NCBI GenBank assembly: GCA_965246835.1
Contig: CBDFFQ010000001.1
Coordinates: 620,001 to 684,000, forward strand
DNA from: JANPPS01 sp965246835
Lineage (GTDB): Bacteria; Pseudomonadota; Alphaproteobacteria; Acetobacterales; Acetobacteraceae
Reading direction: 5' to 3'
Length of the DNA: 64,000 nt
The notes beneath the pieces were generated by a model that saw nothing but the letters and a program-made list of their open reading frames with translations, had not been told where the DNA came from and did not search any database. Of this stretch, positions 24,877 through 32,991 are shown piece after piece (positions within the stretch are counted from its first letter, which is position 1; every line of letters starts with the position of its first letter). A program made the position numbers and the translations under genes.

Positions 24877-25671
24877 ATGCGGAAGACGCTCATGATGTCT
24901 GCAGCCCTGCTGGCGCTGGAGGCCGGCGTGGCGCAGGCCCAGATGAACCCGCCCCCGAATGCGACGGCGCCGCTGCCGTCCATGTCGCCCTCGACAGGCG
25001 CGGGCTCGGTCACAGCGATGCCGCGTGCGACGATGCCGGGTGCTGCGATGCCGGGCGCGCCCCAGGGGACGATGCAAGGCAACATGCCGGCCGCTGCACC
25101 CGCGCCCATGACGCCCGCCGCCGCCCCGTCCGATACCGGGATGACCGGCATGCGCCCGATGCGTGGCCAGGCCCGGCACGCCATGCCCGCCGCCAGCACG
25201 GCGCGCGCCACCCCGGCCCGCGCCCAGCGGCGCGCGGCGCCCGGGGATGACGGAGTCGATGCTCCCCGGAGCGGCGATTACCGCGGTGGCGCCGGATCGC
25301 CACTGTCGAACAACGCCAGCAACACCGGTGCGGCGAACACCCGCAGCGAGATCGCGCCCCGCCTGCCGGACCCGAATGCCGCCGCCAACACGCCCGAGGC
25401 GTATTTGAGTGCCGCCCAGCGCGCACTCGCCGCCGGCCGCACCGGCGCAGCACAGGAGGCTCTGGAGCGGGCCGAGACGCGGATCCTGACGCGCTCCACC
25501 GATCCCAGCATGGCCGCGAGCCCGGCCGACATGCCGATGGTGCAGCAGATCAGCCAGGCCCGGCAGGCGCTGGCCAACCGCGACGTCGCCGGCGCCCGCG
25601 CGGCAATCGCCACGGCGATGGGCAACGCGGGTGAGGCCCCGATGGAGCCGATGCGCCCGCGCCGCCGCTGA
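24877..25671 (+). CDS. exported low-complexity protein, unknown function
   Basis: The 264-residue product begins with a good signal peptide (cleavage near AQAQ, residue 22). The middle (about 25-140) is a Met/Pro/Ala-rich low-complexity region with repeated AMPGA-type words. A helical C-terminal part at about 175-250 resembles TPR-like segments (AYLSAAQRALAAGRTGAAQE). It is probably periplasmic. AGGAG precedes the ATG. It is followed by a strong terminator and then typA. I do not recognise a family. Confidence 0.75.
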   Translation: MRKTLMMSAALLALEAGVAQAQMNPPPNATAPLPSMSPSTGAGSVTAMPRATMPGAAMPGAPQGTMQGNMPAAAPAPMTPAAAPSDTGMTGMRPMRGQARHAMPAASTARATPARAQRRAAPGDDGVDAPRSGDYRGGAGSPLSNNASNTGAANTRSEIAPRLPDPNAAANTPEAYLSAAQRALAAGRTGAAQEALERAETRILTRSTDPSMAASPADMPMVQQISQARQALANRDVAGARAAIATAMGNAGEAPMEPMRPRRR

Positions 25672-25683
25672 TCACACCCGACC

Positions 25684-25739
25684 CATGCCCGCCTTGCCGC
25701 CTTCGGTCCGAGGGATGCAAGGCGGGCATGCCTATTTTT
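25684..25739 (+). terminator. intrinsic terminator after the exported protein
   Basis: A perfect 14-base stem (CATGCCCGCCTTGC at 25684-25697, GCAAGGCGGGCATG at 25717-25730) with a 19-base loop is followed by CCTATTTTT on the plus strand. It sits 13 bases after the stop codon and isolates the upstream gene from typA. Confidence 0.85.
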
Positions 25740-25861
25740 GCCTCGCAACGGCCGGGCACCGCCTCTATGTGTGCGCTGCACACTCCGAGTCGGGGTGGGC
25801 ACCCCTTTGCGGAGACCGTGTTTCCCACGCTCATCCGCCCTTCTGAAGCGCTGGGATCATC

Positions 25862-27691
25862 ATGGACATCCGGAATATCGCGATCATCGCCCACGTCGAC
25901 CATGGCAAGACGACGCTGGTCGATCAGCTCCTGCGTCAGTCCGGGTCGTTCCGGGACCACCAGGTCGTGGCGGAACGCGCGCTCGACAAGAACGACCTGG
26001 AGCGGGAGCGGGGCATCACGATCCTGGCGAAGTGCACGTCCGTCGTGTGGCGGGAGACGCGGATCAACATCGTGGACACGCCGGGCCACGCCGATTTCGG
26101 CGGCGAGGTGGAGCGCATCCTCAACATGGTGGACGGCGTGATCGTGCTGGTGGACGCGGCCGAGGGCGCGCTGCCGCAGACCAAGTTCGTGGTGACCAAG
26201 GCGCTGGCCCGCGGCATCAAGCCGATCGTGGTGGTGAACAAGGTGGACCGGCAAGACGCCCGGGCCGACGAGGTGCATACCGAGGTGTTCGACCTGTTCG
26301 CGGCCCTGGGCGCCAGTGACGAGCAGTTGGACTTCCCGATGCTGTATGCCTCCGGCCGTCAGGGCTGGGCGGACACCACGATGGACGGCCCGCGCAAGGA
26401 CCTCGCGCCGCTATTCGACCTCGTGATGTCCCACGTGCCGCCGACCGTGCTGGACAAGGAGGCGCCGTTCGCGATGGTCGCCTCCATCCTGGACTACGAC
26501 AACTTTTTGGGCCGTGTGCTGACCGGGCGCGTGGAGCAGGGCCGGGCCCGGCTCAACATGCCGGTGAAGGTGCTGCGCGCCGACGGCACCGTGGTGGAGA
26601 CGGGCCGGCTCACCAAGCTCATGGGCTATCGCGGCCTCGACCGCGTGCAGGTCGAGGAGTGCGAGGCCGGGGATATCGTGGCGGTGGCGGGCCTCACGGA
26701 CGCGACGGTGCCGGACACGGTGGGCGCGCCCGAGCTCGCGGCGCCGCTGCCGGCCATTCCGGTGGACCCGCCGACGCTTGCGATGACGTTCCGCGTCAAT
26801 GACGGCCCGCTCGGCGGCAAGGAGGGCAAGAAGGTCACCTCCCGCCAGATCCGCGACCGGCTGCTGCGCGAGGGTGAGGGCAACGTCGCGATCAAGATCA
26901 CCGACAGCAACGAGAGCGACGCGTTCGAGGTGGCAGGCCGCGGCGAGTTGCAGCTGGGCGTGCTGATCGAGCAGATGCGCCGCGAGGGGTTCGAGCTGAC
27001 GATCGGCCGCCCCCGCGTGCTGACCCGCAAGAACGAGGAGACCGGCGCCCGGGAGGAGCCGTTCGAAGACGTGCTGGTGGACGTGGACGAGGCCTATTCC
27101 GGCGTGGTGGTGGAGAAGGTCAGCCGCCGCAAGGGCATGCTGCAGGACATGCGGCCGTCGGGCGGCGGCAAGGTGCGGCTCACGTTCCACATGCCCAGCC
27201 GCGGCCTGATCGGCTATCACGGCGAGTTCCTGACCGACACGCGCGGTACCGGCATCATGAACCGGCTGTTTTCCGGATATGAGCCCTGGGCCGGCACGAT
27301 GGAGGGCCGCCGCAACGGCAGCCTGATCAGCTCCGAACCCGGTGAGGCCGTGCACTATGCGCTGTGGTACCTGCAGGAGCGGGGCACGCTGTTCGTCGAT
27401 CCCGGTGACAAGGTCTATGTCGGCCTGATCCTGGGTGAGAACAGCCGCGGCGCCGACCTCGATGTGAACCCGATCAAGGAAAAGAAGCTGACCAACGTCC
27501 GCGCCTCCGGCAAGGATGACGCGATGCTGCTGATCCCGCCCCGGCGCATGAGCCTCGAGCAGGCGATCGCCTATATCGAGGATGACGAGCTGGTGGAAGT
27601 GACGCCGACCGCGGTGCGGCTACGCAAGCGCTACCTGGACCCGAACGAGCGCAAGCGGGCCGAAAAGCGGTCGGAAAGTGAAGCGGCGTAG
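25862..27691 (+). CDS. typA: translational GTPase TypA/BipA
   Basis: The 609-residue ribosome-associated GTPase acts in stress, low-temperature growth and ribosome assembly. The start MDIRNIAIIAHVDHGKTTLV contains the P-loop (HVDHGKT). The DTPGHADFGGEVERIL motif and NKVD complete the G domain. EF-G-like domains II, III and V and the BipA-specific C-terminal domain follow. Length is normal. It is monocistronic, with a terminator before it. Confidence 0.96.
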   Translation: MDIRNIAIIAHVDHGKTTLVDQLLRQSGSFRDHQVVAERALDKNDLERERGITILAKCTSVVWRETRINIVDTPGHADFGGEVERILNMVDGVIVLVDAAEGALPQTKFVVTKALARGIKPIVVVNKVDRQDARADEVHTEVFDLFAALGASDEQLDFPMLYASGRQGWADTTMDGPRKDLAPLFDLVMSHVPPTVLDKEAPFAMVASILDYDNFLGRVLTGRVEQGRARLNMPVKVLRADGTVVETGRLTKLMGYRGLDRVQVEECEAGDIVAVAGLTDATVPDTVGAPELAAPLPAIPVDPPTLAMTFRVNDGPLGGKEGKKVTSRQIRDRLLREGEGNVAIKITDSNESDAFEVAGRGELQLGVLIEQMRREGFELTIGRPRVLTRKNEETGAREEPFEDVLVDVDEAYSGVVVEKVSRRKGMLQDMRPSGGGKVRLTFHMPSRGLIGYHGEFLTDTRGTGIMNRLFSGYEPWAGTMEGRRNGSLISSEPGEAVHYALWYLQERGTLFVDPGDKVYVGLILGENSRGADLDVNPIKEKKLTNVRASGKDDAMLLIPPRRMSLEQAIAYIEDDELVEVTPTAVRLRKRYLDPNERKRAEKRSESEAA

Positions 27692-27776
27692 CGGTATGAC
27701 CATTGGCGGCACGCGGGCAGAGTAGTAACGTATTCTAACGCACGGCGATCTTGTCCTGCTTCCCACGGAGAACACC

Positions 27777-28190
27777 ATGGCTTCCCTTACCCGTCGCCTT
27801 TCTTCCCTGATGCTGGCGACCGCCATGGTCGGCGCGCTCGTGATCGAGCCCGCATTCGCGCAGGTTACCCCGGGTGCCCCGACCGTCGGCCCCGCCGGCG
27901 GCGTGTCCAGCACCAGCGCGCCCAGCAACTCCGAGGGTACGCCCTCCGGCGGCACCGGCAACCTTGGCGGCAACCGCATCGTGCTGAACCCGCAGCAGGG
28001 CGCCATGGAGCAGGCTCCCATGACGGCCGCCCCGCGCCGCACTCGCGCAACCCGCCGCGCCGCCGCCCGTCGCAACCGCGCCGCGCGGATGAGCCGCACC
28101 CGTATGGCCCCGGCCACGATGGGCACGGGCGCCGCGTCCAGCAGCGGGCTCAACGGCTCCAACGCGCCGTCCGCCCCGGCCGCGCGCTGA
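27777..28190 (+). CDS. exported Ala/Arg-rich small protein, unknown function
   Basis: The 137-residue protein has a signal peptide with likely cleavage after AFAQ (residue 29). A Gly/Ser/Pro-rich segment follows, then a very basic stretch at about 85-115 (RRTRATRRAAARRNRAARMS) and an Ala/Ser tail. A periplasmic or surface location is expected. The basic stretch could bind an anionic polymer, which is inference. The ribosome-binding site CACGGAGAA precedes the ATG. Confidence 0.7.
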   Translation: MASLTRRLSSLMLATAMVGALVIEPAFAQVTPGAPTVGPAGGVSSTSAPSNSEGTPSGGTGNLGGNRIVLNPQQGAMEQAPMTAAPRRTRATRRAAARRNRAARMSRTRMAPATMGTGAASSSGLNGSNAPSAPAAR

Positions 28191-28220
28191 TCCCTCACCC
28201 GGTCTGACACAAGGTCCGGG

Positions 28221-29507
28221 ATGAACGACGATGAGGGCCGGCATTCCGCAGGGAGTGCCGGCCCTTCTCTTTGGCGGGACCGGCAGCTCTGGGTCATGGG
28301 CGGGTTCGGCTTCGCCTGCGGCCTACCGCTGCCGTTATCCGGCTTCACCCTCCGCCAGTGGCTGAGCGAGGGCGGGACATCGCTGGCCGCGATTGGCTTC
28401 ACCGCCTCGATCGGCCTGGCCTACACCCTGAAATTCCTGTGGTCGCCGGTGCTGGACCAGATCAGCCCGCCTGGGTTCCTGGCCCGGCTCGGGCGCCGCC
28501 GGGGCTGGCTGTGTGCCATTCAGCCCTTGCTGGCTCTGGCCTGTCTCACGCTCGCCTGGTCGGATCCCTTGATCACGCCCTGGCTCCTGATCGGCTCCGC
28601 CATCCTGATCGCGCTGTTCTCCGCCAGCCAGGACATCGTGGTGGATGCCTGGCGAATCGAGAGCTTCCCGGAGCGGCAGCAGGGCGTTGCGCTGGCGGCC
28701 TATATCTGGGGCTATCGGCTCGCATTGCTGGTATCCGGCTCCTGGGCGATCGGATTGGCCAATGTGATCGGGTGGCGGGGCTCCCTGACAATCATGGCCG
28801 CCACGGCCGCCGCCGCCCTGACGGTGACCTTGGTGGCGTCGGAGCCTGCCCTCACGCCCTCCCCTCCCAGGCCGTTCATGGACCGTATGCGCGTGGCCGT
28901 GATCGAGCCGTTCCGGGACTTGATGCGACGGCGGGAAGCCGTGACGATCGTTGCCTTCGTCATGTTGTTCAAACTCGGCGAGGCGCTCGCCCACACGATG
29001 GCGCCCCCATTCTATCGCGCCATGGGGTTCGACCGAGCGCAGGTCTCCCTGGCGACGGGGGTGCCCGGTCTTGTCGCCAGCCTGCTCGGCGCCGCAGCCG
29101 GCGGCTGGCTCGTGATCCGGGTCGGCACGGGGCGGGCGCTGATCTCCACCGGGTTCGTCCAGATGGCCTCGATGACCCTGTATTTCGCGCTGGCCGTCTC
29201 GGGCGGGGATTTCCGTATCCTGCTGGCCAAAATCATGCTGGAGAACTTCGCCGAGGCGATGGCGGATGCGGCGTTCATCACCTTCCTCTCTTCGCTGTGC
29301 AGCCGCTCGTTCACCGCCACGCAATATGCGCTGCTGTCGTCGCTCGCCGCGGTCGGATTGCGCACGCTGGGCGGCTTCTCCGGCGTGCTGGCGGAGGCGC
29401 TGGGCTGGACGGCTTTCTACGCCCTCACGATCCTGGCGGCGCTGCCGGCGATGGCGTTGATGCTCGTGCTGCTCCGCCGCCAGGCTCGGTCGGCAGCCAC
29501 AGCGTGA
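28221..29507 (+). CDS. AmpG-like MFS permease
   Basis: The 428-residue inner-membrane protein has about 12 helices and the AmpG/acetyl-CoA-transporter pattern. Signs are LWRDRQLWVMGGFGFACGLP at the start, FLWSPVLDQISPPGFLARLGRRRGW between helices 2 and 3, and SASQDIVVDAWRIE in helix 4. AmpG imports muropeptides for cell-wall recycling. The exact substrate here is inferred. A terminator-like hairpin covers codons 5-17 of this reading. If that excludes the early start, the next in-frame ATG is 28296. Its last 83 bases overlap the opposite-strand kinase gene. Confidence 0.85.
   Translation: MNDDEGRHSAGSAGPSLWRDRQLWVMGGFGFACGLPLPLSGFTLRQWLSEGGTSLAAIGFTASIGLAYTLKFLWSPVLDQISPPGFLARLGRRRGWLCAIQPLLALACLTLAWSDPLITPWLLIGSAILIALFSASQDIVVDAWRIESFPERQQGVALAAYIWGYRLALLVSGSWAIGLANVIGWRGSLTIMAATAAAALTVTLVASEPALTPSPPRPFMDRMRVAVIEPFRDLMRRREAVTIVAFVMLFKLGEALAHTMAPPFYRAMGFDRAQVSLATGVPGLVASLLGAAAGGWLVIRVGTGRALISTGFVQMASMTLYFALAVSGGDFRILLAKIMLENFAEAMADAAFITFLSSLCSRSFTATQYALLSSLAAVGLRTLGGFSGVLAEALGWTAFYALTILAALPAMALMLVLLRRQARSAATA
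28234..28272 (+). terminator. terminator-like hairpin overlapping the permease start
   Basis: GGGCCGGCATTCC (28235-28247) pairs with GGAGTGCCGGCCC (28252-28264) over 13 positions with one T-G pair and a short loop, and TTCTCTTT follows. It is 44 bases after the stop of the small exported protein but inside the first codons of the permease frame. It could end the upstream transcript and attenuate the permease. Confidence 0.55.
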
Positions 29508-30831
29508 CCGTGGTGCCGATCCCTTCCGTGCTGTCGATCCCCATCCGGCCGCGATGCCGGTTCACGATGTGCTTGACGATCGCCAAGCCCAGCCCGGTGC
29601 CGCCCACCGCGCGGGATCGCCCTTTGTCCGCCCGGTAGAACCGCTCCGTCAGCCGGGGAATATGCGCCCGCGCGATGCCCTGCCCATCGTCATGGACCTG
29701 GATCAGCACGCCGGGCCGCGGCGGCCAGCGCCCGCCCGGCGCCGCCCGCACCGCCGTCACCCGGACCTCCCCGTCCTCGCGGCCGTATTTGAGCGCGTTG
29801 TCCACCAGGTTGTGGATCACCTGATCCAGCTGGTCCCGGTCCCCTACCACGGGCGGCAGGCCCGGATCGGCGGTCACCGCCAGCCGGATGCGGCGGGATG
29901 CGGCTTGCGGCTCGAACCCGGCGGCCATGCTCTCCAGCAAAGGCCCGATCGGCACGGGATCGGCCGGCGGCTGGTGTTCCGTCAGCTCGATACGGGACAG
30001 GCTCAACAGATCGTCGATCAGCCGGTTCATGCGCTGCGCCTGCTCGGCCATGATGCCGAGGAAGCGGGCCTGCGCCGGGGGATCGTCCGCGGCGGGTCCA
30101 CGCAGCGTGTCGATGAAGCCGATCAGGCTGGCCAGCGGCGTGCGCAGCTCATGGCTGGCATTGGCCACGAAATCCGCCCGCATGCGCTCCACCGCCCGCT
30201 CCCGCGTTCGGTCCGACAGAACGGCCACGATGCGGCCGCCATCGGCCAAGGGCGGATCGAGCGGCAGCACCGTCGCCAGCACCTCCCGCGCCACCGGCAC
30301 CGGGAGGCTGAGTTCGGCCCGCTGTTCCTGGTTCTGGCCCTGGGCGCGGTCGATGGCCGCGCGAAGGCCGGGGTGGCGGGCGACCGCGGCCATTTCGGCG
30401 CCGAAGATCGCCTGCGCCGCCGCGTTGGCCCGCGTCACGCGCCGGTCAGCCGAGAGCACGATCAACGGGTCCGGCAGGCGGCTCACGATCGCCCGCTCGG
30501 CACGGATCAGGCCCTCCACCTCCGCGGTCCGGGTCGCCAGGATGCGCGCCAGCCGCTCCGCCTCCCGCACGATATGCGCGGTTGCGGCCAGCGAGGGTTG
30601 GCCGGATGGTCCCGCCGGCCCGTCATCGGCGGCATGATGCAGCGCCATGATGATGAATCTGAGGTCCCGCACCCAGATCCGCGCCAGGATGAAGGCCCAA
30701 ACCGCCACCACCAGCAGCGCCACCGCGGCCGACTCCCACTCCAGCCGGTTCAGCATCGCGAGCCCAAGCAGAAGCATGACCGGGAGCCCCGCGAGGACGA
30801 ACGTGGTCCGCAGCGGCAGCGTGGCGCGCAT
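29425..30831 (-). CDS. PhoR-like sensor histidine kinase
   Basis: The 468-residue membrane kinase has two helices near the N terminus (about 8-28 and 33-53). A PAS-like region follows at about 105-210, then the phosphoacceptor His227 in FVANASHELRTPLASLIGF. The ATPase domain carries the N, G1 and G2 boxes (HNLVDNALKYG, VHDDGQGIA, GGTGLGLAIVKH). Domain order matches PhoR, which senses phosphate with PhoB. No response regulator gene is adjacent, so the partner is unknown. The C-terminal 27 codons overlap the permease gene in antisense. Confidence 0.87.
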   Translation of the reverse strand: MRATLPLRTTFVLAGLPVMLLLGLAMLNRLEWESAAVALLVVAVWAFILARIWVRDLRFIIMALHHAADDGPAGPSGQPSLAATAHIVREAERLARILATRTAEVEGLIRAERAIVSRLPDPLIVLSADRRVTRANAAAQAIFGAEMAAVARHPGLRAAIDRAQGQNQEQRAELSLPVPVAREVLATVLPLDPPLADGGRIVAVLSDRTRERAVERMRADFVANASHELRTPLASLIGFIDTLRGPAADDPPAQARFLGIMAEQAQRMNRLIDDLLSLSRIELTEHQPPADPVPIGPLLESMAAGFEPQAASRRIRLAVTADPGLPPVVGDRDQLDQVIHNLVDNALKYGREDGEVRVTAVRAAPGGRWPPRPGVLIQVHDDGQGIARAHIPRLTERFYRADKGRSRAVGGTGLGLAIVKHIVNRHRGRMGIDSTEGIGTTVTLWLPTEPGGGAARASTPSPAAPPGS

Positions 30832-30846
30832 GGTCGCTAGCTTTCG

Positions 30847-32091
30847 CTAGACCCCGGGCGCGCCCAGCGTCTGCGGCGCGGGCTGCACGATATGGGCGCC
30901 GGCGCGGTCGATCTCGAAGATCGCGAGGCCGCGCCGAACCCCGCCATCCGGCAGCAACCCGAACAGGCCGTCCGCCCCGGAGAACCCCTCGTTACGCAGC
31001 AGTGAGCCCATGGGGAACCCGTTCGCATCCGCCGCCACCCGCGCCACGCTGGCCGCGTCGAAGGCGAGGCTCGCGAACTCCCGCGGCGCCGTGCCGTATC
31101 GGCTGGTGTAGGCGGTGATGAAGGGCTGGCGGGCCGCAGGGTCCGGTGCGGCATACCAGGCGCCGGCCAGGGCGCGCATGCGGGAGGCATTGCGCGCCCA
31201 GGTGCCCGGCCCCATCACGCGGACCTTGTCCGGTCCGGCATCGTTGTCCCGCAGCATCGCCGCCGTGGTCTCCCCGGACTCAGCCAGCAACAATGCGTCG
31301 AACGGCACGGGCGGCACTGGGAGCGTGTCGGCGACGGGCGGCGCGGCCGGGTCGGACGCGGCGGGGTCGGGCCGCGGTGCGGCCGGGCGACGGGCTGCGG
31401 TGTCGGCCACCTCTCGCAAGGCCGGCGCCAGGGCCGGTCCGCCGCTGTATCGGCGCACTATCGGCTCCGGCAGGCTCGCCTCCGACACGGCGGCCGCGAG
31501 GCCGTTGGCCATCGCATCCCCGAACGGATTTTGCGGCAGCACCGCCGCGATCCGGGTCTTACCCTCCGCCCGCGCCGCCAGCGTCAGGCGGCGCACTTGC
31601 TGTGCGGCGGTGATGCCGAGGGTCCATACGCCGGGCTGCGCCTGCGCCGCATCGGAGGTGAAGGCCAGCATCGGCACGGCGGCCGCCCGGGCGATCGGCG
31701 AGACCGCCGCCGTCTCCGTCGTGGTGAGCGGCCCCAGGATCACGCCCGCCCCGGCATCGAGCGCCGCCCGTGCCGCGGCGGAAGCGCCGTCCGGCGTGCC
31801 GCGGGTGTCCCGGACATCGAGCGGCGGGGCGCCCGGCTGGTCCAGCGCCAGCTGCGCCGCCTTTACCATGGCCTGCCCGAGTTCGGCGTTCGAACCGGTC
31901 AACGGCACCAGCAAGGCAATCTTACGACCCGGCACCGGCGCACCCGGCACCGGCGCCACGGGCGGGTTCAGCCGGGCATAGCCGGGGCCGGGCGGACCGG
32001 CTACGCAAGCAGACAGGCCCCCCATCGCGGCCAGGATCAGGAATGCCCGCTTCAGACCCCCCCGACGTGAGTGAACCGCTTGATCGTTCAT
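30847..32091 (-). CDS. penicillin-binding protein activator, LpoA-like lipoprotein
   Basis: The 414-residue protein has a lipoprotein signal ending in LSAC (Cys29). A periplasmic-binding-protein-type domain follows (IALLVPLTGSNAELGQAMVK from about 55), of the LppC/LpoA group. In enteric bacteria LpoA activates PBP1a from the outer membrane. Here the TPR half of E. coli LpoA is absent, which is usual in alphaproteobacteria. ATG 32091 is chosen because it gives a normal lipoprotein signal. The start region overlaps that of the divergent rsmI by 25 bases. Confidence 0.85.
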   Translation of the reverse strand: MNDQAVHSRRGGLKRAFLILAAMGGLSACVAGPPGPGYARLNPPVAPVPGAPVPGRKIALLVPLTGSNAELGQAMVKAAQLALDQPGAPPLDVRDTRGTPDGASAAARAALDAGAGVILGPLTTTETAAVSPIARAAAVPMLAFTSDAAQAQPGVWTLGITAAQQVRRLTLAARAEGKTRIAAVLPQNPFGDAMANGLAAAVSEASLPEPIVRRYSGGPALAPALREVADTAARRPAAPRPDPAASDPAAPPVADTLPVPPVPFDALLLAESGETTAAMLRDNDAGPDKVRVMGPGTWARNASRMRALAGAWYAAPDPAARQPFITAYTSRYGTAPREFASLAFDAASVARVAADANGFPMGSLLRNEGFSGADGLFGLLPDGGVRRGLAIFEIDRAGAHIVQPAPQTLGAPGV

Positions 32092-32978
32092 GGCCCGACG
32101 CTCCCGACACTGACCCGGTTGGGCCTGTTCAGACCATATCACCGGGACTCCATTTGATTGCCACCCCCATCGGCAATCTGGCCGATCTCTGCGCCCGGGC
32201 GGTGCAGGTCCTGCGGGGGGTGGACCTGGTGTTGTGCGAGGACACGCGGATGACGGCGCGGCTGCTGTCCCATTACGGGATCGGCACCCGCACCTCGCCT
32301 TTGCACGACCATAATGAAGACGGGCGCATCCCCGCCTTGTTGCAGGAGTTGCAGGGGGGTGCGCGGATCGCGCTGGTGTCGGATGCCGGAACGCCGCTGG
32401 TGTCCGATCCCGGGTTCCGGCTGGTGCGGGCGGCGATCGCGGCGGGCATCGCGGTCACGGGGGTGCCGGGCCCGAACGCGGCGGTGATGGCGCTGACGTT
32501 GTCGGGCTTGCCGCCGCAGCCGTTCCTGTTCCTCGGTTTCCCGCCCCCCCGTTCGGCCGCCCGCCTGGCCGCGTTTGCCGGATTGCGCGGGGCGGAGCGG
32601 GCCGGGCTGCAGGCGACGCTGGTGTGGTATGAGGCGCCGCACCGGCTGGCGGAGATGCTGGCGGACCTCGCGACCGCGTTCGGCGACCGCCCGGCGTCCG
32701 TGGCGCGGGAGCTCACCAAGCGATTCGAGGAAGTCAGGCGCGGAGCGGTTTCGGAGTTGGCTGCGCACTATGCCGGGCATGCGGCGCGGGGGGAGATCAC
32801 CGTGGTGCTGGGCCCGGCGCCCCTGGAGCAGGCTGGCGCCGACGATCTGGATGGACTGTTAAGGCACGCGATGGCCGAGAGCAGCCTAAAGGATGCGGCG
32901 GCCCTGGTGGCAACTGCGACGGGATTGCCGCGGAAGATCGTCTATGCCCGGGCGCTCGAACTGTCGAAGCCGGGTTAG
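32067..32978 (+). CDS. rsmI: 16S rRNA (cytidine(1402)-2'-O)-methyltransferase
   Basis: The 303-residue SAM-dependent enzyme modifies C1402 in the ribosomal P site. It has LHLIATPIGNLADLCARAV near the N terminus, CEDTR, VSDAGTPLVSDPG and GVPGPNAAVMALTLSGLP, all family hallmarks. The only plausible start giving the full domain is GTG 32067. It adds about 30 residues before the domain and overlaps the divergent lipoprotein gene. TTG 32154 would cut into the first strand. Confidence 0.92.
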   Translation: MSEPLDRSWPDAPDTDPVGPVQTISPGLHLIATPIGNLADLCARAVQVLRGVDLVLCEDTRMTARLLSHYGIGTRTSPLHDHNEDGRIPALLQELQGGARIALVSDAGTPLVSDPGFRLVRAAIAAGIAVTGVPGPNAAVMALTLSGLPPQPFLFLGFPPPRSAARLAAFAGLRGAERAGLQATLVWYEAPHRLAEMLADLATAFGDRPASVARELTKRFEEVRRGAVSELAAHYAGHAARGEITVVLGPAPLEQAGADDLDGLLRHAMAESSLKDAAALVATATGLPRKIVYARALELSKPG

Positions 32979-32991
32979 GACGAAGGCCGCG

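Noticed and set aside
31770..32066. N-terminal extension of rsmI to 31770
   Set aside because: It is the antisense shadow of the LpoA-like gene and has no family sequence before residue 30 of the chosen reading.
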